Positions 1-11,491 of a DNA stretch of 64,000 bases are shown here, one piece after another. Positions within the stretch are counted from its first letter, which is position 1; every line of letters begins with the position of its first letter. The DNA comes from Sphingomonas panacis (GTDB lineage Bacteria; Pseudomonadota; Alphaproteobacteria; Sphingomonadales; Sphingomonadaceae). The notes beneath the pieces were generated by a model. The model made no database searches, had not been told where the DNA came from, and saw nothing but the letters and a program-made list of their open reading frames with translations. The stretch spans positions 4,743,501-4,807,500 of the forward strand of contig NZ_CP014168.1 in NCBI RefSeq assembly GCF_001717955.1, read 5' to 3'. The translations under genes and the position numbers were made by a program.

Positions 1-345
1 GGCGCGTTCAAGCAGAATGCCGGAGAGCTTGGCGCCGTCCAGCAGCAGGTCGTTGGGCCATTTGAGCGTAGGCACCGCAGCGGCGGCGAGATGCGCGCGT
101 ACCGCCTCTTCAAGCGCCACCGCCGCGACCAGCGCGAGCGAGGCGGCCTCGGGGTCGGTCGGGCGCAGCCGGACGAGCGTGCTGGTGTAGAGATTGCCGG
201 GCGGCGACACCCACGTCCGGCCCTGCCGGCCGCGCCCGCCCGTCTGGCGTTCGGCACGCAACCACAATCCTTCGGACGCGCCGCTGCGGGCGAGATCGAG
301 CATGTCGGCATTGGTCGAGCCGGTCTCGGCGAGGGTGCGGATCAT
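1..345 (-). CDS. birA: Biotin--[acetyl-CoA-carboxylase] ligase, partial (3' end outside window)
   Basis: The 115 visible residues are the N-terminal part of a biotin protein ligase, which makes biotinyl-AMP and transfers biotin to the carrier protein of acetyl-CoA carboxylase. The family glycine/arginine-rich ATP/biotin loop (RQTGGRGRQGR, residues 33-43) and the KWPND motif (95-99) followed by GAKLSGIL are visible. The protein starts directly in the catalytic domain, so it lacks the N-terminal DNA-binding domain of E. coli BirA and should be monofunctional. It follows nuoN on the same strand after a 28-bp gap, the usual place in sphingomonads. The stop codon lies beyond position 1. Confidence 0.9.
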   Translation of the reverse strand, partial: MIRTLAETGSTNADMLDLARSGASEGLWLRAERQTGGRGRQGRTWVSPPGNLYTSTLVRLRPTDPEAASLALVAAVALEEAVRAHLAAAAVPTLKWPNDLLLDGAKLSGILLERA

Positions 346-373
346 CGTTCCGCACCCCTTATGTTCCAAGCGC

Positions 374-1816
374 TCAGAACAGCGACCCGGCCGCCGCCAT
401 GGTCGCTAGGCCAAGCGGCGCGAGCACCAGCCAGCCGAGCGGCGATACGAACACCGCCGCGACGGTAATCAGCCCGCCCTCGACGATATCGCCACTTTTC
501 GGGAAGCCATCACCGACCGGCTCGTCGAAGTACATCACCTTGACGACACGAAGATAATAATACGCGCCGATCACCGAGGCGACGAAGCCGACCACCGCGA
601 GCGGATACAGACCGGCCGCCATCGCCGCGTTGAACACCGCCAGCTTGGCGTTGAAGCCGAGCAGCGGCGGGATGCCGGCGAGGCTGAACATGAAGATCGC
701 CATCGCCAGCGCCAGACCCGGGCGCGTGCGCGACATGCCCGACAGGCTGGCGAGCGTCTCGACCGGCTGACCATCGGCATCGCGCATCTGGAGCACGACC
801 AGGAAGCTGCCGAGTGTCATCACGACATAGACGGTCAGATAGAACAGCACCGCCGCGACGCCTTGCTGCGTACCGGCGGCGAGACCGACCAGTACGAAGC
901 CCACGTTGTTGATCGACGAATAGGCAAGCAGCCGCTTGACGTTGGTTTGCCCGATCGCCGCGACCGCACCGAAGATGATCGAGGCGAGGCTCGCGAAGAT
1001 CACGATCTGGCGCCACTGATCAACCGCCGGCCCCATCGCCTCGACCGCGACGCGAACCGCGAGGCCCATTGCCGCGACCTTTGGGGCCGAAGCGAAGAAC
1101 GCGGTCACCGGTGTTGGCGCGCCTTCGTACACGTCGGGCGTCCACATGTGGAACGGCACCGCGCTGATCTTGAAAGCCAGTCCCGCGAACACGAACACCA
1201 GCCCGAAGGTGAGGCCGAGCGAATGGCCCGCGCCATACGCGGTGGCGATCTGCGGGAACAGCGTCGAGCCGCTGAAGCCGTACACCAGGCTGATGCCGTA
1301 GAGCAGGATGCCGCTCGCCAGCGCGCCGAGCACGAAATACTTGAGGCCCGCCTCGGCCGAGCGCGTATCGCGGCGCATGAAACTCGCGAGCACATAAGCC
1401 GCGAGGCTCTGCAGTTCGAGACCGACATACAGCACCAGCAGATCGCCCGCCGAAACCATCATCCCCATGCCGCACGCCGAAAGCAGCAACAGCACCGGAT
1501 ATTCGGGGCGGAGATCGTCGCCACTGGTCTGGCGGAAGAAGCGCGGCGCGAGCAGGATCGACACCGCGGTCGCGCCGTAGATCAGCACCTTGGAGAAAGC
1601 CGCGAAGCCATCGGCGCGGAACAGGCCGTCGAAGGCGACACCCCCGCTCGATGCCGGCCCGAGCAGCGCGATCGTCGCGCCAGCCAGCACCGCCACCGCG
1701 ACCCAGGAGATCATCCGCGTCGAGGCCTGCCCGCCCCAGGCGGCGAACAGCATCAGCACGATCGATCCGATCGAGAGGATCTCCTCCGGGAGGACCATCA
1801 TCAGCGAGTCGGTCAT
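374..1816 (-). CDS. nuoN: NADH-quinone oxidoreductase subunit N
   Basis: This 480-residue polytopic membrane protein is an antiporter-like proton-pumping subunit of respiratory complex I, in the cytoplasmic membrane. It shows about 14 hydrophobic segments and the conserved stretches GLELQSLAAYVLASF and FKISAVPFHMWTPDVYEGAP, the latter carrying the pumping-channel lysine and the discontinuous helix. Its ATG overlaps the nuoM stop by 4 bases (ATGA), so the two are probably translationally coupled. It is the last nuo gene and is followed by birA. Length is normal for the family. Confidence 0.97.
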   Translation of the reverse strand: MTDSLMMVLPEEILSIGSIVLMLFAAWGGQASTRMISWVAVAVLAGATIALLGPASSGGVAFDGLFRADGFAAFSKVLIYGATAVSILLAPRFFRQTSGDDLRPEYPVLLLLSACGMGMMVSAGDLLVLYVGLELQSLAAYVLASFMRRDTRSAEAGLKYFVLGALASGILLYGISLVYGFSGSTLFPQIATAYGAGHSLGLTFGLVFVFAGLAFKISAVPFHMWTPDVYEGAPTPVTAFFASAPKVAAMGLAVRVAVEAMGPAVDQWRQIVIFASLASIIFGAVAAIGQTNVKRLLAYSSINNVGFVLVGLAAGTQQGVAAVLFYLTVYVVMTLGSFLVVLQMRDADGQPVETLASLSGMSRTRPGLALAMAIFMFSLAGIPPLLGFNAKLAVFNAAMAAGLYPLAVVGFVASVIGAYYYLRVVKVMYFDEPVGDGFPKSGDIVEGGLITVAAVFVSPLGWLVLAPLGLATMAAAGSLF

Positions 1817-3339
1817 GGCCGTGCCTCCCCATGGGCAGCGGGTACGACCGCGTGCCCCGCCGTGGGCAACGAGTCACCAGCCGGCCTGGCGCGGTCGACG
1901 CGCGCGACGAGCGTCGCGACATCGCCGCGCATCGGCGCGAGGAAGCTCTCGGGATACACACCCATCCACAACACCACCGCCGCGACCGGCGCGAGCAGCG
2001 CGATTTCACGCAGGCTAAGATCGGGCATCACCCGCACGTCATCCTTGGTCAGATCGCCGAACACGACACGACGATAGAGGTAAAGCATATAAGCGGCGCC
2101 GAGAATGATGCCGGTCGTGCAGACCGCCGTCGCCACGGTTGAGACCTGATAGGTACCGAGCAGGCTGAGGAATTCGGCGACGAAGCCGCTCGTACCCGGC
2201 AGGCCGATCGAGGCCATCGTGAAGAACAGGAACAGCAACGCGTAGCGCGGCATGTTGATCGCGAGGCCACCATAGCGATCGATCTCACGGGTATGGAGCC
2301 GGTCGTAGATCACGCCGACGCACAGGAACAGCGCGCCCGAGACGAGGCCGTGGCTGAGCATCATCACCATCGCGCCTTCGATGCCCTGCTGATTGAAGGC
2401 AAACAGACCGATCGTGACGATCGCCATGTGCGCGACCGACGAATAGGCGATCAGCTTCTTCATGTCGGACTGAACCAGCGCGACCAGCGACGTGTACACC
2501 ACCGCGATCGCCGACAGCGCGAGGATCAGCCACGTCAGTTGCGACGACGCCTCGGGGAACATCGGCACCGAGAAGCGCAGGAAGCCGTAGCCGCCGAGCT
2601 TGAGCAGCACGCCCGCCAGGATCACCGAGCCGGCGGTCGGCGCCTGCACGTGCGCGTCGGGCAACCAGGTGTGGACCGGCCACATCGGCATCTTCACTGC
2701 GAACGAGGCGAAGAAGGCCAGCCATAGCCACGTCTGCACCTGACGCGGGAAATCGGTCTTGAGCAGGGTCGGGATATCGGTGGTGCCGGTGTAGTGGATC
2801 ATCCACAGCATCGCGACGAGCATCAGCAGCGAGCCGAGCAGCGTATATAGGAAGAATTTGTACGACGCGTAGATGCGGTTCGCGCCCCCCCAGATGCCGA
2901 TGATGAGGTACATCGGGATCAGGCCGGCTTCGAAGAAGATGTAAAACAGCAGCAGATCCTGCGCCGCGAACGTCCCGATCATCAGCACTTCGGTGATCAG
3001 GAAGCAGGCCATATATTCCTGCACGCGCTTCTGAATCGCGACCCAACTCGCGCCGATGCAGATCGGCATCAGGAACACGCTAAGCATGATGAGCATCAGC
3101 GCGAACCCGTCGATGCCGAGCTTCCAGTCGAACACACCGACGCTGCCGGCGTTCTCGACGAACTGCCACTGCGCGCCGCCGATATCGAAGTTCGCCCATA
3201 GCGCGACGCCGAGCACGAAATCGACCAAGGTCGCGATCAGCGCCAGCCACCGCGCGCCCGAGGGGCTGAGGAACAGGCACCCGATCGCCGCGACCGTCGG
3301 GATCGCGAGCATTAGGGAGAGAATGGGGAAACCGCTCAT
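1813..3339 (-). CDS. nuoM: NADH-quinone oxidoreductase subunit M
   Basis: This 508-residue protein is the second antiporter-like proton-pumping subunit of complex I. The conserved [18 protein letters not shown] segment carries the essential glutamate, and the [23 protein letters not shown] segment carries the channel lysine and the broken helix. About 14 transmembrane segments are evident. The gene overlaps nuoL upstream and nuoN downstream by 4 bases each. The C-terminal 30 residues are polar and poorly conserved. Nothing suggests truncation. Confidence 0.97.
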   Translation of the reverse strand: MSGFPILSLMLAIPTVAAIGCLFLSPSGARWLALIATLVDFVLGVALWANFDIGGAQWQFVENAGSVGVFDWKLGIDGFALMLIMLSVFLMPICIGASWVAIQKRVQEYMACFLITEVLMIGTFAAQDLLLFYIFFEAGLIPMYLIIGIWGGANRIYASYKFFLYTLLGSLLMLVAMLWMIHYTGTTDIPTLLKTDFPRQVQTWLWLAFFASFAVKMPMWPVHTWLPDAHVQAPTAGSVILAGVLLKLGGYGFLRFSVPMFPEASSQLTWLILALSAIAVVYTSLVALVQSDMKKLIAYSSVAHMAIVTIGLFAFNQQGIEGAMVMMLSHGLVSGALFLCVGVIYDRLHTREIDRYGGLAINMPRYALLFLFFTMASIGLPGTSGFVAEFLSLLGTYQVSTVATAVCTTGIILGAAYMLYLYRRVVFGDLTKDDVRVMPDLSLREIALLAPVAAVVLWMGVYPESFLAPMRGDVATLVARVDRARPAGDSLPTAGHAVVPAAHGEARP

Positions 3340-5462
3340 CGTGTGATCGCCCAGGTCATCGCTGCGGTCAGCCCGATAAGCATGACGAACGCATAGGTGT
3401 AGAGATATCCGGTCTGCAGGCGGCCAGCCACTCGGCTACCCAGCGAGACCAGCCACGCGGAACCGTCGGGTCCGAACCGATTTATCGTCTTCTCGTCGCC
3501 GCGGTGCCAGAAGAACCGGCCGATCGCGAAAGCGGGCTTGACGAAGATCAGGTCGTACAACTCGTCGAAATACCATTTGTGGAGCAGGAAGTCGTACAGC
3601 ACGCTGAACTGCTTCGCCATCTGCGCCGGCAGCTCCGGCTTGGCGAGATAGGCGTACCAGGCGCTGAACAGGCCGAGCAGCATCGCGACCGACGCCGACA
3701 GCTTCACCCACACCGGAACGCCGTGCATCGCGTGCATCAGGTGCTCGTTGAAGGCGATGCTGCCGCGCCAATAGCTCTCGCCGGACGCCGGCTCGATGAA
3801 GAAGCCGTGGAAGACGTAGCCCGCGAGCACAGCGCCGATCGACAGCACGATCAGCGGGATGAGGATCGGCAACGGACTTTCGTGCGGGTGATAGCCACCG
3901 GTGCCGGCGGGCAGGTCGTGCGCGCCCGCCGCATGGGCGTCAGGCGTCGCGCCCTGCCCTTCCTCCGCGTTTTCGCCATGATGGGCGTGCGCGGCCCGCG
4001 TGCCGTGATCATCATGACCGTGGGCATGATCGTCATGGCCGTGGCCGTGCGCGTCATGAATCGCATGCTGAATATGCTCGGACTGCGCCCAGCGCGGCTT
4101 GCCCCAGAAGGTGAGGAACATCAGGCGCCACGAATAGAAGCTGGTCAGCAGTGCAACGAACACTCCGACGAACCACGTCCCCGTCTGGCCGGCGGCGAAC
4201 GCCACTTCAATGATCGCGTCCTTCGAGTGGAAGCCAGCGAAACCGATCTGCGGCAGGCCAAAGATCCCGGGAATGCCAACGCCGGTGATCGCGAGCGTAC
4301 CCGCCATCATGCCCCAGAAGGTGATCGGGATGCTTTTGCGCAGGCCACCGTAATAGCGCATGTCCTGCTCGTGGTGCATCGCGTGGATCACCGAGCCGGC
4401 ACCGAGGAACAGCAGCGCCTTGAAGAAGGCATGCGTGAACAGGTGGAACATCGCCGCGCCATACGCGCCGCAGCCCGCCGCGAAGAACATATAGCCGAGC
4501 TGCGAACAGGTCGAATAGGCGATCACGCGCTTGATGTCGGTCTGCACGAGGCCGCAGGTCGCGGCGAACAAGCAGGTCGCGGCGCCGATCGTCATCACGA
4601 CGTGCATCGCGACCGGCGAGGCTTCGAACATCGGCGACAGGCGACACACCATGAACACGCCCGCCGTGACCATCGTCGCAGCGTGGATCAGCGCCGACAC
4701 CGGGGTCGGGCCTTCCATCGCGTCGGGCAACCAGGTGTGCAGGCCGAGCTGCGCCGACTTGCCGCACGCGCCGACGAACAGCAGCAGGCATAGCACGGTC
4801 ATCGTATCGAAACGGCCACCGAAGAAGCCGATCGTCGAACCCGCCATATGCGGTGCCGCCGTCAGGATTTCGTCGATCGATACCGTCTTGAAGACGAGGA
4901 AGGTGCCGAAGATGCCGAGCATGAAGCCGAGATCGCCGACGCGGTTGACGACGAACGCCTTGATCGCGGCGGCATTGGCGGTGGGCTTGCGGAACCAGAA
5001 GCCGATCAGCAGGTACGACGCCAGACCAACGCCTTCCCAGCCGAAGAACATCTGAACGAGGTTGTCCGCCGTCACCAGCATCAGCATCGCGAAAGTGAAC
5101 AGCGACAGATAGGCGAAGAAGCGCGGCTGGTCGGGATCATCCGACATATAGCCCCAGCTATAGAGGTGAACGAGCGCCGAGACGCTCGTCACCACCACCA
5201 GCATCACTGCGGTCAACGCATCGACACGCAGCGACCATGACACATGCATGGTGCCCGACTGGATGAAGTTGAGCACCGGCGTGACGGTCTTCTCGCCGCC
5301 GCCGAGGTAATGGATGAACACCGGCCAGGAGAGCAGGCAGGCGATGAACAAAGCGCCGGTGGTCACCGCCTTGGGAAAGGCGCTGCCGAACGACTTGTTC
5401 GAGAAGCCGGCGAGGATCGCTGCCGCGAGCGGCAGGAACACGATGAAGAGGATCGAAGTCAC
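3336..5462 (-). CDS. nuoL: NADH-quinone oxidoreductase subunit L, with His-rich loop
   Basis: At 708 residues this is the largest membrane-arm subunit of complex I, a proton-pumping antiporter-like protein whose long C-terminal lateral helix spans the membrane arm. Conserved features include [19 protein letters not shown] and [30 protein letters not shown]. Between late membrane helices, at about residues 460-528, lies a polar insert with many His, Asp and Gly residues (repeats such as [13 protein letters not shown]). Such a stretch could bind divalent metals but may be only a flexible loop. The gene starts 7 bases after nuoK and overlaps nuoM by 4 bases. Confidence 0.97.
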   Translation of the reverse strand: MTSILFIVFLPLAAAILAGFSNKSFGSAFPKAVTTGALFIACLLSWPVFIHYLGGGEKTVTPVLNFIQSGTMHVSWSLRVDALTAVMLVVVTSVSALVHLYSWGYMSDDPDQPRFFAYLSLFTFAMLMLVTADNLVQMFFGWEGVGLASYLLIGFWFRKPTANAAAIKAFVVNRVGDLGFMLGIFGTFLVFKTVSIDEILTAAPHMAGSTIGFFGGRFDTMTVLCLLLFVGACGKSAQLGLHTWLPDAMEGPTPVSALIHAATMVTAGVFMVCRLSPMFEASPVAMHVVMTIGAATCLFAATCGLVQTDIKRVIAYSTCSQLGYMFFAAGCGAYGAAMFHLFTHAFFKALLFLGAGSVIHAMHHEQDMRYYGGLRKSIPITFWGMMAGTLAITGVGIPGIFGLPQIGFAGFHSKDAIIEVAFAAGQTGTWFVGVFVALLTSFYSWRLMFLTFWGKPRWAQSEHIQHAIHDAHGHGHDDHAHGHDDHGTRAAHAHHGENAEEGQGATPDAHAAGAHDLPAGTGGYHPHESPLPILIPLIVLSIGAVLAGYVFHGFFIEPASGESYWRGSIAFNEHLMHAMHGVPVWVKLSASVAMLLGLFSAWYAYLAKPELPAQMAKQFSVLYDFLLHKWYFDELYDLIFVKPAFAIGRFFWHRGDEKTINRFGPDGSAWLVSLGSRVAGRLQTGYLYTYAFVMLIGLTAAMTWAITR

Positions 5463-5469
5463 GCCGGTA

Positions 5470-5775
5470 TTACCCCTTCATCCGGTTGACGTCGTCGACC
5501 GCGATCGTGCCCCGGCCGCGGAAGTAGATCACGAGAATGGCAAGTCCGATCGCCGCCTCGCCCGCCGCCACGGTCAGCACGAACATCGCGAAGATCTGGC
5601 CGACGAGATCGTGCAGGTATGCCGAGAAGGCGACGAGATTGAGGTTCACCGCGAGCAGGATCAGCTCGATCGCCATCAGCATGACGATGAGGTTCTTGCG
5701 GTTGGCGATGAGCCCGAGCACGCCGAGCGCGAACAGGATCGCCGCGACGACGAGATAATGCGTGAGGCCGATCAC
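5470..5775 (-). CDS. nuoK: NADH-quinone oxidoreductase subunit K
   Basis: This 101-residue protein with three membrane helices is the MrpC-like subunit of complex I. The helix-2 sequence [20 protein letters not shown] carries conserved membrane glutamate, and the helix-3 region [11 protein letters not shown] carries the second. I chose the GTG at 5773-5775 as the start because it gives the exact family length and forms a GTGA overlap with the nuoJ stop. The same frame stays open far upstream but is out of frame with NuoJ there. Confidence 0.96.
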   Translation of the reverse strand: MIGLTHYLVVAAILFALGVLGLIANRKNLIVMLMAIELILLAVNLNLVAFSAYLHDLVGQIFAMFVLTVAAGEAAIGLAILVIYFRGRGTIAVDDVNRMKG

Positions 5776-6383
5776 AGTTCGATTCCCTGTCCGACGGTCG
5801 GCCGGGTGTTGCGCGTCGCGTCCTGCGGACGGCGCTTGACCTGGCGGCTGATGTTCTGCGGGCGGACCCCGCTGCGCTCCCGGTGCGTCAGCACGATCGC
5901 GCCGATCATCGCGACGAGCAGCACCAGACCGGCGCCTTCGAACACGAACAGATAGCGCGAGTAGAGCAGCAGCCCGATCGCCTCGATGTTCGGCACCGCG
6001 TCCGGCGTCGGTGCGGCGCGGCGGCCGAGTTCGATCGTGCCCGCGCTCCAGGCGCCGAACGCGATCATGATCTCGGCGGCGAGCGCGACCGCGAAGGCCA
6101 GCCCGATCAGCGCGTAGCGGACGAAGCCGGCGCGCAACTCGGCGAAATCGATGTTGAGCATCATCACGACGAACAGGAAGAGCACCGCGACCGCGCCGAC
6201 ATAGACGATGACGAGCAGCATCGCGATGAACTCGGCACCGACCAGCACCATCAGCCCGGCGGCGTTGAAGAAGGCGAGGATCAGCCACAACACGGCATGG
6301 ACCGGGTTGCGCGCGGTGATCGTCAGCACGGCTGACGCGATCACGATGATCGCGAAGAGATAGAAGGCGAAGGCCTGGATCAC
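5772..6383 (-). CDS. nuoJ: NADH-quinone oxidoreductase subunit J
   Basis: This 203-residue, five-helix membrane subunit of complex I contains the conserved glycine-rich helix-3 sequence around [18 protein letters not shown], which includes the pi-bulge region. The N-terminal [30 protein letters not shown] block is typical. The C-terminal tail ([24 protein letters not shown]) is basic and soluble. The gene lies 108 bp downstream of nuoI, the only sizeable gap inside the nuo operon, and overlaps nuoK by 4 bases. Confidence 0.96.
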   Translation of the reverse strand: MIQAFAFYLFAIIVIASAVLTITARNPVHAVLWLILAFFNAAGLMVLVGAEFIAMLLVIVYVGAVAVLFLFVVMMLNIDFAELRAGFVRYALIGLAFAVALAAEIMIAFGAWSAGTIELGRRAAPTPDAVPNIEAIGLLLYSRYLFVFEGAGLVLLVAMIGAIVLTHRERSGVRPQNISRQVKRRPQDATRNTRPTVGQGIEL

Positions 6384-6491
6384 GATGTTACTTCGAACCC
6401 CCGTTCGCCTGGGACTGTGAAAGGACCGTCGCCTCGCCCGTTGGCGATGGCAGCGCGCGCGCTGACGGCATGGAATCGATGTGGCCGCGCA

Positions 6492-6977
6492 TTACCGGTA
6501 CGGCGCGTCGGCGGCAAGGTTCGCCGCAATCGCGCTCTCCCAACGGTCACCGTTATCGAGCAGCTTATCCTTGTCGTAGATCAGCTCCTCGCGCGTCTCG
6601 GTCGCGAATTCGAAGTTCGGGCCTTCGACGATCGCATCGACCGGGCACGCTTCCTGGCAAAAGCCGCAGTAGATGCACTTGGTCATGTCGATGTCGTAAC
6701 GCGTCGTGCGGCGCGAGCCATCGTCGCGCGGTTCCGCTTCGATCGTGATCGCCTGCGCGGGGCAGATCGCCTCGCACAATTTGCACGCGATGCAGCGCTC
6801 CTCGCCGCTCGGATAGCGACGCAGCGCATGCTCGCCACGAAAGCGCGGGCTGAGCGGGTTCTTCTCGAACGGATAGTTGATCGTCGCCTTGGCCTTGAAG
6901 AAATACTTCAGGGTCAGCGCGTGTGCCTTCACGAACTCCCAGAGCGTGTAGGACTTGATGAAATGGCCGATGCTCAT
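6492..6977 (-). CDS. nuoI: NADH-quinone oxidoreductase subunit I (two 4Fe-4S clusters)
   Basis: This 161-residue peripheral-arm subunit carries clusters N6a and N6b, which pass electrons towards N2 in NuoB. Two complete ferredoxin motifs are visible: C62-C65-C68-C72 ([11 protein letters not shown]) and C101-C104-C107-C111 ([11 protein letters not shown]). The start at 6977 gives the normal alphaproteobacterial N-terminus ([15 protein letters not shown]) and an ATGA overlap with the nuoH stop. The frame is open further upstream, but only inside nuoH. A 108-bp gap with weak GC-rich hairpins separates it from nuoJ. Confidence 0.97.
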   Translation of the reverse strand: MSIGHFIKSYTLWEFVKAHALTLKYFFKAKATINYPFEKNPLSPRFRGEHALRRYPSGEERCIACKLCEAICPAQAITIEAEPRDDGSRRTTRYDIDMTKCIYCGFCQEACPVDAIVEGPNFEFATETREELIYDKDKLLDNGDRWESAIAANLAADAPYR

Positions 6978-8026
6978 GCCGGTACTCCAACCCGCACGAG
7001 CATCAGATAGCCCGACACGAGGAAAACGAAGATCAGCGACATCGGCAGGAAGATTTTCCAGCCCAGCCGCATAAGCTGGTCGTAGCGATAGCGCGGGACG
7101 GTCGCCTTCACCCAACTGAACAGGAAGAAGAACGCCGCCATCTTGAGGAACAGCCAGAGAATGCCCGGCACATAGTAAAGCGGCGCCCAGTCGAACGGCG
7201 GCAGATAGCCGCCCCAGAACAACGTCGCGTTGAGCGCGCACATCAGGATGACGTTGGCGTATTCACCCAGCCAGAACAGCGCGAAGCTCATCGACGAATA
7301 TTCGGTCTGGTAGCCGGCGACGAGTTCGCTCTCCGCCTCGGTCAGATCGAACGGCGCGCGTTGCGTTTCAGCCAGCGACGAGATGAAGAACACCACCGCC
7401 ATCGGGAACAGCAGCGGGTTGCACCAATGCCCGTTGAGGAAGCCGTAATAGCCCTTCTGGTTCTCGACGATCGCGCCGAGATTGAAGCTGCCCGAATAGA
7501 GCACCACCGAAATCAGCACGAACCCGATCGCGACTTCGTAGCTGACCATCTGCGCGGCAGCGCGGATCGCCGAATAGAACGGATATTTCGAGTTCGAAGA
7601 CCAGCCCGCCAGGATGATGCCGTACACGCCCAGCGACGACGCCGCGAGCACGTAGAGCAGCCCCACGTTGATATTGGCGACCGATGCATCCTTGGCGAAC
7701 GGCACCACCGCCCACACGATCAGCGCGACGGTGAAGGTGATGATCGGCGCGAGCAGGAACAGCGTCTTGTTCGCCGCGATCGGGATGATCGTCTCTTGCA
7801 GGAAGACCTTGAGGCCGTCCGCGAACGACTGCAGCAGCCCGAATGGGCCGACCACGTTCGGACCGCGCCGCAGCGCCATCGACGCCCAGATCTTGCGATC
7901 GACGTAAATGATCATCGCGACCGCCAACATCAACGGCAGCGCGATGAGGAGGATGTCGATCAGCGTGGCGACGAACCACGCCCAGCCGAACGGCATTCCG
8001 AATCGATAGGTGAAGAACGAGGTCAT
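6974..8026 (-). CDS. nuoH: NADH-quinone oxidoreductase subunit H
   Basis: This 350-residue membrane subunit anchors the peripheral arm of complex I and forms part of the quinone-binding chamber. About eight hydrophobic helices are seen. The conserved first-loop sequence [28 protein letters not shown] and the acidic loop [28 protein letters not shown] are present. The gene overlaps nuoG and nuoI by 4 bases at each end, consistent with translational coupling along the operon. Confidence 0.97.
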   Translation of the reverse strand: MTSFFTYRFGMPFGWAWFVATLIDILLIALPLMLAVAMIIYVDRKIWASMALRRGPNVVGPFGLLQSFADGLKVFLQETIIPIAANKTLFLLAPIITFTVALIVWAVVPFAKDASVANINVGLLYVLAASSLGVYGIILAGWSSNSKYPFYSAIRAAAQMVSYEVAIGFVLISVVLYSGSFNLGAIVENQKGYYGFLNGHWCNPLLFPMAVVFFISSLAETQRAPFDLTEAESELVAGYQTEYSSMSFALFWLGEYANVILMCALNATLFWGGYLPPFDWAPLYYVPGILWLFLKMAAFFFLFSWVKATVPRYRYDQLMRLGWKIFLPMSLIFVFLVSGYLMLVRVGVPA

Positions 8027-10023
8027 TCCGCCGCCTCCGCGAAATCCTGGCCGTGGAGGATTTCAGCCGAGCAGCGCTGCATCGTCGGGCTGGCCCGGCA
8101 GATCGCGTTGGTCAAATAGAAGTCCTTGATCGGATAGGCGATTTCGCCCTGCCCGGCCGCGTCGAGCGACGGCGGGTTCCACGCGAAGGTCTTGAGGCCG
8201 AGCGTCGCGAGATCGGGCGTATCGACACCCATCGCCGCGCGCAGTTCCTCGATCGAGTCGAACGGCAGCGTGTGGCCGAGCACCGCCGACAGCGCGCGCA
8301 GGATCGTCCAATCCTCGCGCGCATCGCCGGGCGGGAACACCGCCCGCTCGCCGCGCTGAACACGCCCTTCGAGGTTGACGTAGGTGCCCGACTTCTCGGC
8401 ATAGCTCGCACCCGGCAGCACGACATCGGCAGCGGCCGCACCCTTGTCGCCGTGATGGCCGATATAGACCTTGAAGCTGCCGGCGAACTTCGAGAAATCG
8501 ACTTCGTCGGCACCCAGGAAGAACGCGAGCTTGGGGTTCGCCGCCGCGACATCGGCGATGCCGCCCTTCTGCGCGAAGCCGAGCATCAGCCCGCCGTTCC
8601 GCGCGGCCGAGAAATGCAGAACGTTATAGCCGTTCCAGCCCTCGCGAACGAGGTTGAGCGTCTTCGCCAGCGCGAGCGTCGCGCCGTGGCCACCCTTCAG
8701 CGCCGCACCGCCGACGATCACCATCGGCCGCTTTGCCGCGTCGAACGCCTGCGCCACTTCTTCGGGCAATTTGCCGAGCAACGACAGATCGTTGCCGAGC
8801 CAGGTCGCCTTATAGGTCAGGTCGAGTTCCGGGCCGATCGCGAAGACCTTGGCACCCTTCTTGATCGCCTTGCGGATTCGCGTGTTCACCAGCGGCGCTT
8901 CCCAGCGCAGATTGGTGCCGACCAGCAGGATCGCGTCGGCGGTCTCGGTGCCCGCGATCGTGGTGTTGAAATTGACCGCGGCGAGGCTCGACGTATCGTA
9001 ATCCATGCCGGTCTGGCGGCCTTCGAGCAGGCTCGACCCCATCGACGCGAGCAGCGCCTTGGCGGCGTAGAGCGTCTCGCAATCGAGCAGATCGCCGTGG
9101 ATCGCGGCGACGCTGCTGCCCGCATCGACCGCCTTGATCGCCGCGAACGCCTCGTCCCAGCTTGCCGCGACGAGCTTGCCGTCCTTGCGCACATACGGCC
9201 GATCAAGCCGGCGCCGCACCAGACCATCGACCGCGTGGCGGGTCTTGTCAGAGGCCCATTCCTCGTTGACGTCCTCGTTGATGACGGGAAGCGCGCGCAG
9301 CACCTGCCGTCCGCGCGAATCGAGCCGGATGTTGGTGCCGACCGCGTCCATCACGTCGATCGTCAGCGTCTTGCGCAGCTCCCACGGGCGCGCCTCGAAC
9401 GCATAAGGCTTCGAGGTGAGCGCGCCGACCGGACACAGATCGACGACGTTGCCCGACAGCTCGCTCGACACGGCATGTTCGAGATACGAGGTGATCTGCA
9501 TGTTCTCGCCGCGATAGATCGCGCCGATCTCTTCGACGCCCGCGACTTCCTCGGCAAAGCGGATGCAGCGCGTGCACTGGATGCAGCGCGTCATCACCGT
9601 CTTGACGATCGGCCCCATGTACTTCTCGGTGACGGCGCGCTTGTTCTCGTCATAGCGCGACGCGCCCCGGCCATAGGCGACCGACTGGTCCTGCAGATCG
9701 CACTCGCCACCCTGATCGCAGATCGGGCAATCGAGCGGGTGGTTGATGAGCAGGAATTCCATCACGCCTTCGCGCGCGGCCTTCACCATCGGGCTGTTGG
9801 TGAAGATCTCCTGCTTGTCGGCGGCCGGCAGCGCGCACGACGCCTGCGGCTTGGGCGGCCCCGGCTTCACTTCGACCAGACACATCCGGCAATTGCCGGC
9901 GATGCTCAGCCGCTCGTGATAACAGAAGCGCGGGATTTCCTTGCCCGCGAGCTCGCACGCCTGAAGCACGGTCGCGCCCTGCGGCACCTCGACTTCGACG
10001 CCATCGACTTTGACTATCGGCAT
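8023..10023 (-). CDS. nuoG: NADH-quinone oxidoreductase subunit G
   Basis: This 666-residue peripheral subunit carries several iron-sulfur clusters and a molybdopterin-oxidoreductase-like fold without the cofactor. The N-terminal 2Fe-2S ferredoxin domain has [15 protein letters not shown]. Next come the His/Cys cluster motif [14 protein letters not shown] and a 4Fe-4S motif with [11 protein letters not shown]. The remaining 440 residues match the complex I NADH-dehydrogenase-type C-terminal domain. Its length is typical of the shorter alphaproteobacterial and mitochondrial form, not the about 900-residue E. coli form. Its ATG overlaps the nuoF stop by one base (TAATG). Confidence 0.97.
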   Translation of the reverse strand: MPIVKVDGVEVEVPQGATVLQACELAGKEIPRFCYHERLSIAGNCRMCLVEVKPGPPKPQASCALPAADKQEIFTNSPMVKAAREGVMEFLLINHPLDCPICDQGGECDLQDQSVAYGRGASRYDENKRAVTEKYMGPIVKTVMTRCIQCTRCIRFAEEVAGVEEIGAIYRGENMQITSYLEHAVSSELSGNVVDLCPVGALTSKPYAFEARPWELRKTLTIDVMDAVGTNIRLDSRGRQVLRALPVINEDVNEEWASDKTRHAVDGLVRRRLDRPYVRKDGKLVAASWDEAFAAIKAVDAGSSVAAIHGDLLDCETLYAAKALLASMGSSLLEGRQTGMDYDTSSLAAVNFNTTIAGTETADAILLVGTNLRWEAPLVNTRIRKAIKKGAKVFAIGPELDLTYKATWLGNDLSLLGKLPEEVAQAFDAAKRPMVIVGGAALKGGHGATLALAKTLNLVREGWNGYNVLHFSAARNGGLMLGFAQKGGIADVAAANPKLAFFLGADEVDFSKFAGSFKVYIGHHGDKGAAAADVVLPGASYAEKSGTYVNLEGRVQRGERAVFPPGDAREDWTILRALSAVLGHTLPFDSIEELRAAMGVDTPDLATLGLKTFAWNPPSLDAAGQGEIAYPIKDFYLTNAICRASPTMQRCSAEILHGQDFAEAAE

Positions 10024-11327
10024 TATTCGGCAGCTTCCATCATCGGCGCGTCACCGCCGCCATTCTTGGCGATGATGCGACGCTCCATCTCGGGGCGGAA
10101 ATGCTTGATGAGGCCCTGGATCGGCCATGCGGCGGCGTCACCGAGCGCGCAGATCGTGTGGCCCTCGACCTGCTTGGTGACCTGGTACAGCGTGTCGATC
10201 TCGGAAATGTCGGCGTCGCCGGTGCGCATCCGCTCCATCACGCGCCACATCCAGCCGGTGCCTTCGCGGCACGGCGTACACTGGCCGCAGCTCTCGTGCT
10301 TGTAGAAATACGAGAGGCGGCTGATCGCGCGGACGATGTCGGTCGACTTGTCCATGACGATGATCGCGGCGGTGCCGAGGCCGGAACCGACCTTCTTCAG
10401 CCCGTCGAAGTCCATCGGGCAATCCATGATCTCGGCTGCCGGCACCAGCGGCACCGACGACCCGCCCGGAATCACCGCGAGCAGATTGTCCCACCCGCCG
10501 CGAATGCCGCCGCAATGCTCCTCGATGAGCTGGCGGAACGGGATGCTCATCGCTTCCTCGACCACGCAGGGCTTGTTCACATGCCCGCTGATCTGGAACA
10601 GCTTGGTGCCCTTGTTGCCCTCTGCGCCGAAGCTCGAGAACCACGCCGCGCCACGCCGCAGGATCGTCGGTGCGACCGCGATCGATTCGACGTTGTTGAC
10701 CGTGGTCGGGCAGCCGTAGAGGCCAGCGCCGGCCGGGAACGGCGGCTTGAGGCGCGGCTGGCCCTTCTTGCCTTCGAGGCTTTCGAGCATCGCGGTCTCT
10801 TCGCCGCAGATGTATGCGCCGGCGCCGCGATGGACGAACACGTCGAAATCATAGCCCGAGCCGCTGGCGTTCTTGCCGATCAGGCCCTTGTCATAGGCTT
10901 CGGCGACCGCAGCGAACAGCACTTCGGCCTCGCGGATATACTCACCGCGAATGTAGATGTAGGCGGCGCGCGCGCGCATCGCGTAGCCCGCGATCAGCGC
11001 GCCTTCGATCAGCTTGTGCGGATCATGGCGGATGATCTCGCGATCCTTGCACGAACCCGGCTCGGATTCGTCGGCGTTGATGACGAGGAAGCTCGGGCGG
11101 CCATCCTTCGATTCCTTGGGCATGAAGCTCCACTTCATGCCGGTCGGGAAGCCCGCCCCGCCGCGACCGCGCAAGCCCGACGCCTTGATGACGTCGATGA
11201 TCGCGTCCTGGCCGAGCGCCATCAGATCCTTGGTATTGTCCCAGTCGCCGCGCATCATCGCGGCGTCGAGGTTCCACGGCTGGAAACCGTAGACGTTGGT
11301 GAAGATCCGGTCCTTGTCGGCGAGCAT
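10023..11327 (-). CDS. nuoF: NADH-quinone oxidoreductase subunit F (FMN/NADH site)
   Basis: This 434-residue flavoprotein is where NADH is oxidised in complex I. The glycine-rich [16 protein letters not shown] (FMN/NAD binding), the [20 protein letters not shown] segment, and [12 protein letters not shown] (three of the N3 cluster cysteines) are visible; the fourth cysteine is in [10 protein letters not shown]. The start [14 protein letters not shown] is typical of alphaproteobacteria. The start overlaps the stop of a 54-codon gene lying between nuoE and nuoF. Confidence 0.97.
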   Translation of the reverse strand: MLADKDRIFTNVYGFQPWNLDAAMMRGDWDNTKDLMALGQDAIIDVIKASGLRGRGGAGFPTGMKWSFMPKESKDGRPSFLVINADESEPGSCKDREIIRHDPHKLIEGALIAGYAMRARAAYIYIRGEYIREAEVLFAAVAEAYDKGLIGKNASGSGYDFDVFVHRGAGAYICGEETAMLESLEGKKGQPRLKPPFPAGAGLYGCPTTVNNVESIAVAPTILRRGAAWFSSFGAEGNKGTKLFQISGHVNKPCVVEEAMSIPFRQLIEEHCGGIRGGWDNLLAVIPGGSSVPLVPAAEIMDCPMDFDGLKKVGSGLGTAAIIVMDKSTDIVRAISRLSYFYKHESCGQCTPCREGTGWMWRVMERMRTGDADISEIDTLYQVTKQVEGHTICALGDAAAWPIQGLIKHFRPEMERRIIAKNGGGDAPMMEAAE

Positions 11328-11491
11328 CAGAGCCGCCCCCCCTTGTTCTTCGAAAGCGCGAGATAGATGACCACCCCAAGGCCGATCACGATGATCGGGC
11401 CGAGCAGCGAAAAGGTCAGCTTGAGCAGCCAGCCGAGCACGACGATACCGCCGATGATCGCGAGGATGGTGACGATGGCGTTCTTGTTCAC
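11327..11491 (-). CDS. Small hydrophobic membrane protein between nuoE and nuoF (54 aa)
   Basis: This 54-residue protein of unknown function consists almost entirely of two hydrophobic stretches (about residues 5-22 and 27-46, broken by KLTF) and ends in a basic SKNKGGRL tail. It therefore looks like a tiny two-helix inner-membrane protein. It starts with GTG in a GTGA overlap with the nuoE stop, and its own TGA overlaps the nuoF ATG by one base. The tight coupling on both sides makes it very likely to be translated. A role in complex I assembly or stability is an inference from position only. Confidence 0.75.
   Translation of the reverse strand: MNKNAIVTILAIIGGIVVLGWLLKLTFSLLGPIIVIGLGVVIYLALSKNKGGRL

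Noticed and set aside
6384..6491. A missing gene or second promoter in the nuoI-nuoJ gap
   Set aside because: The 108-bp gap has no open frame of note and no clear promoter; GC-rich hairpins there are too weak to call.
8053..10305. Very long open frame (about 750 codons) on the strand opposite nuoG
   Set aside because: It lies over nuoG and the start of nuoF, is rich in Arg/His/Asp with no motif, and is a by-product of GC-rich third positions on the real strand.
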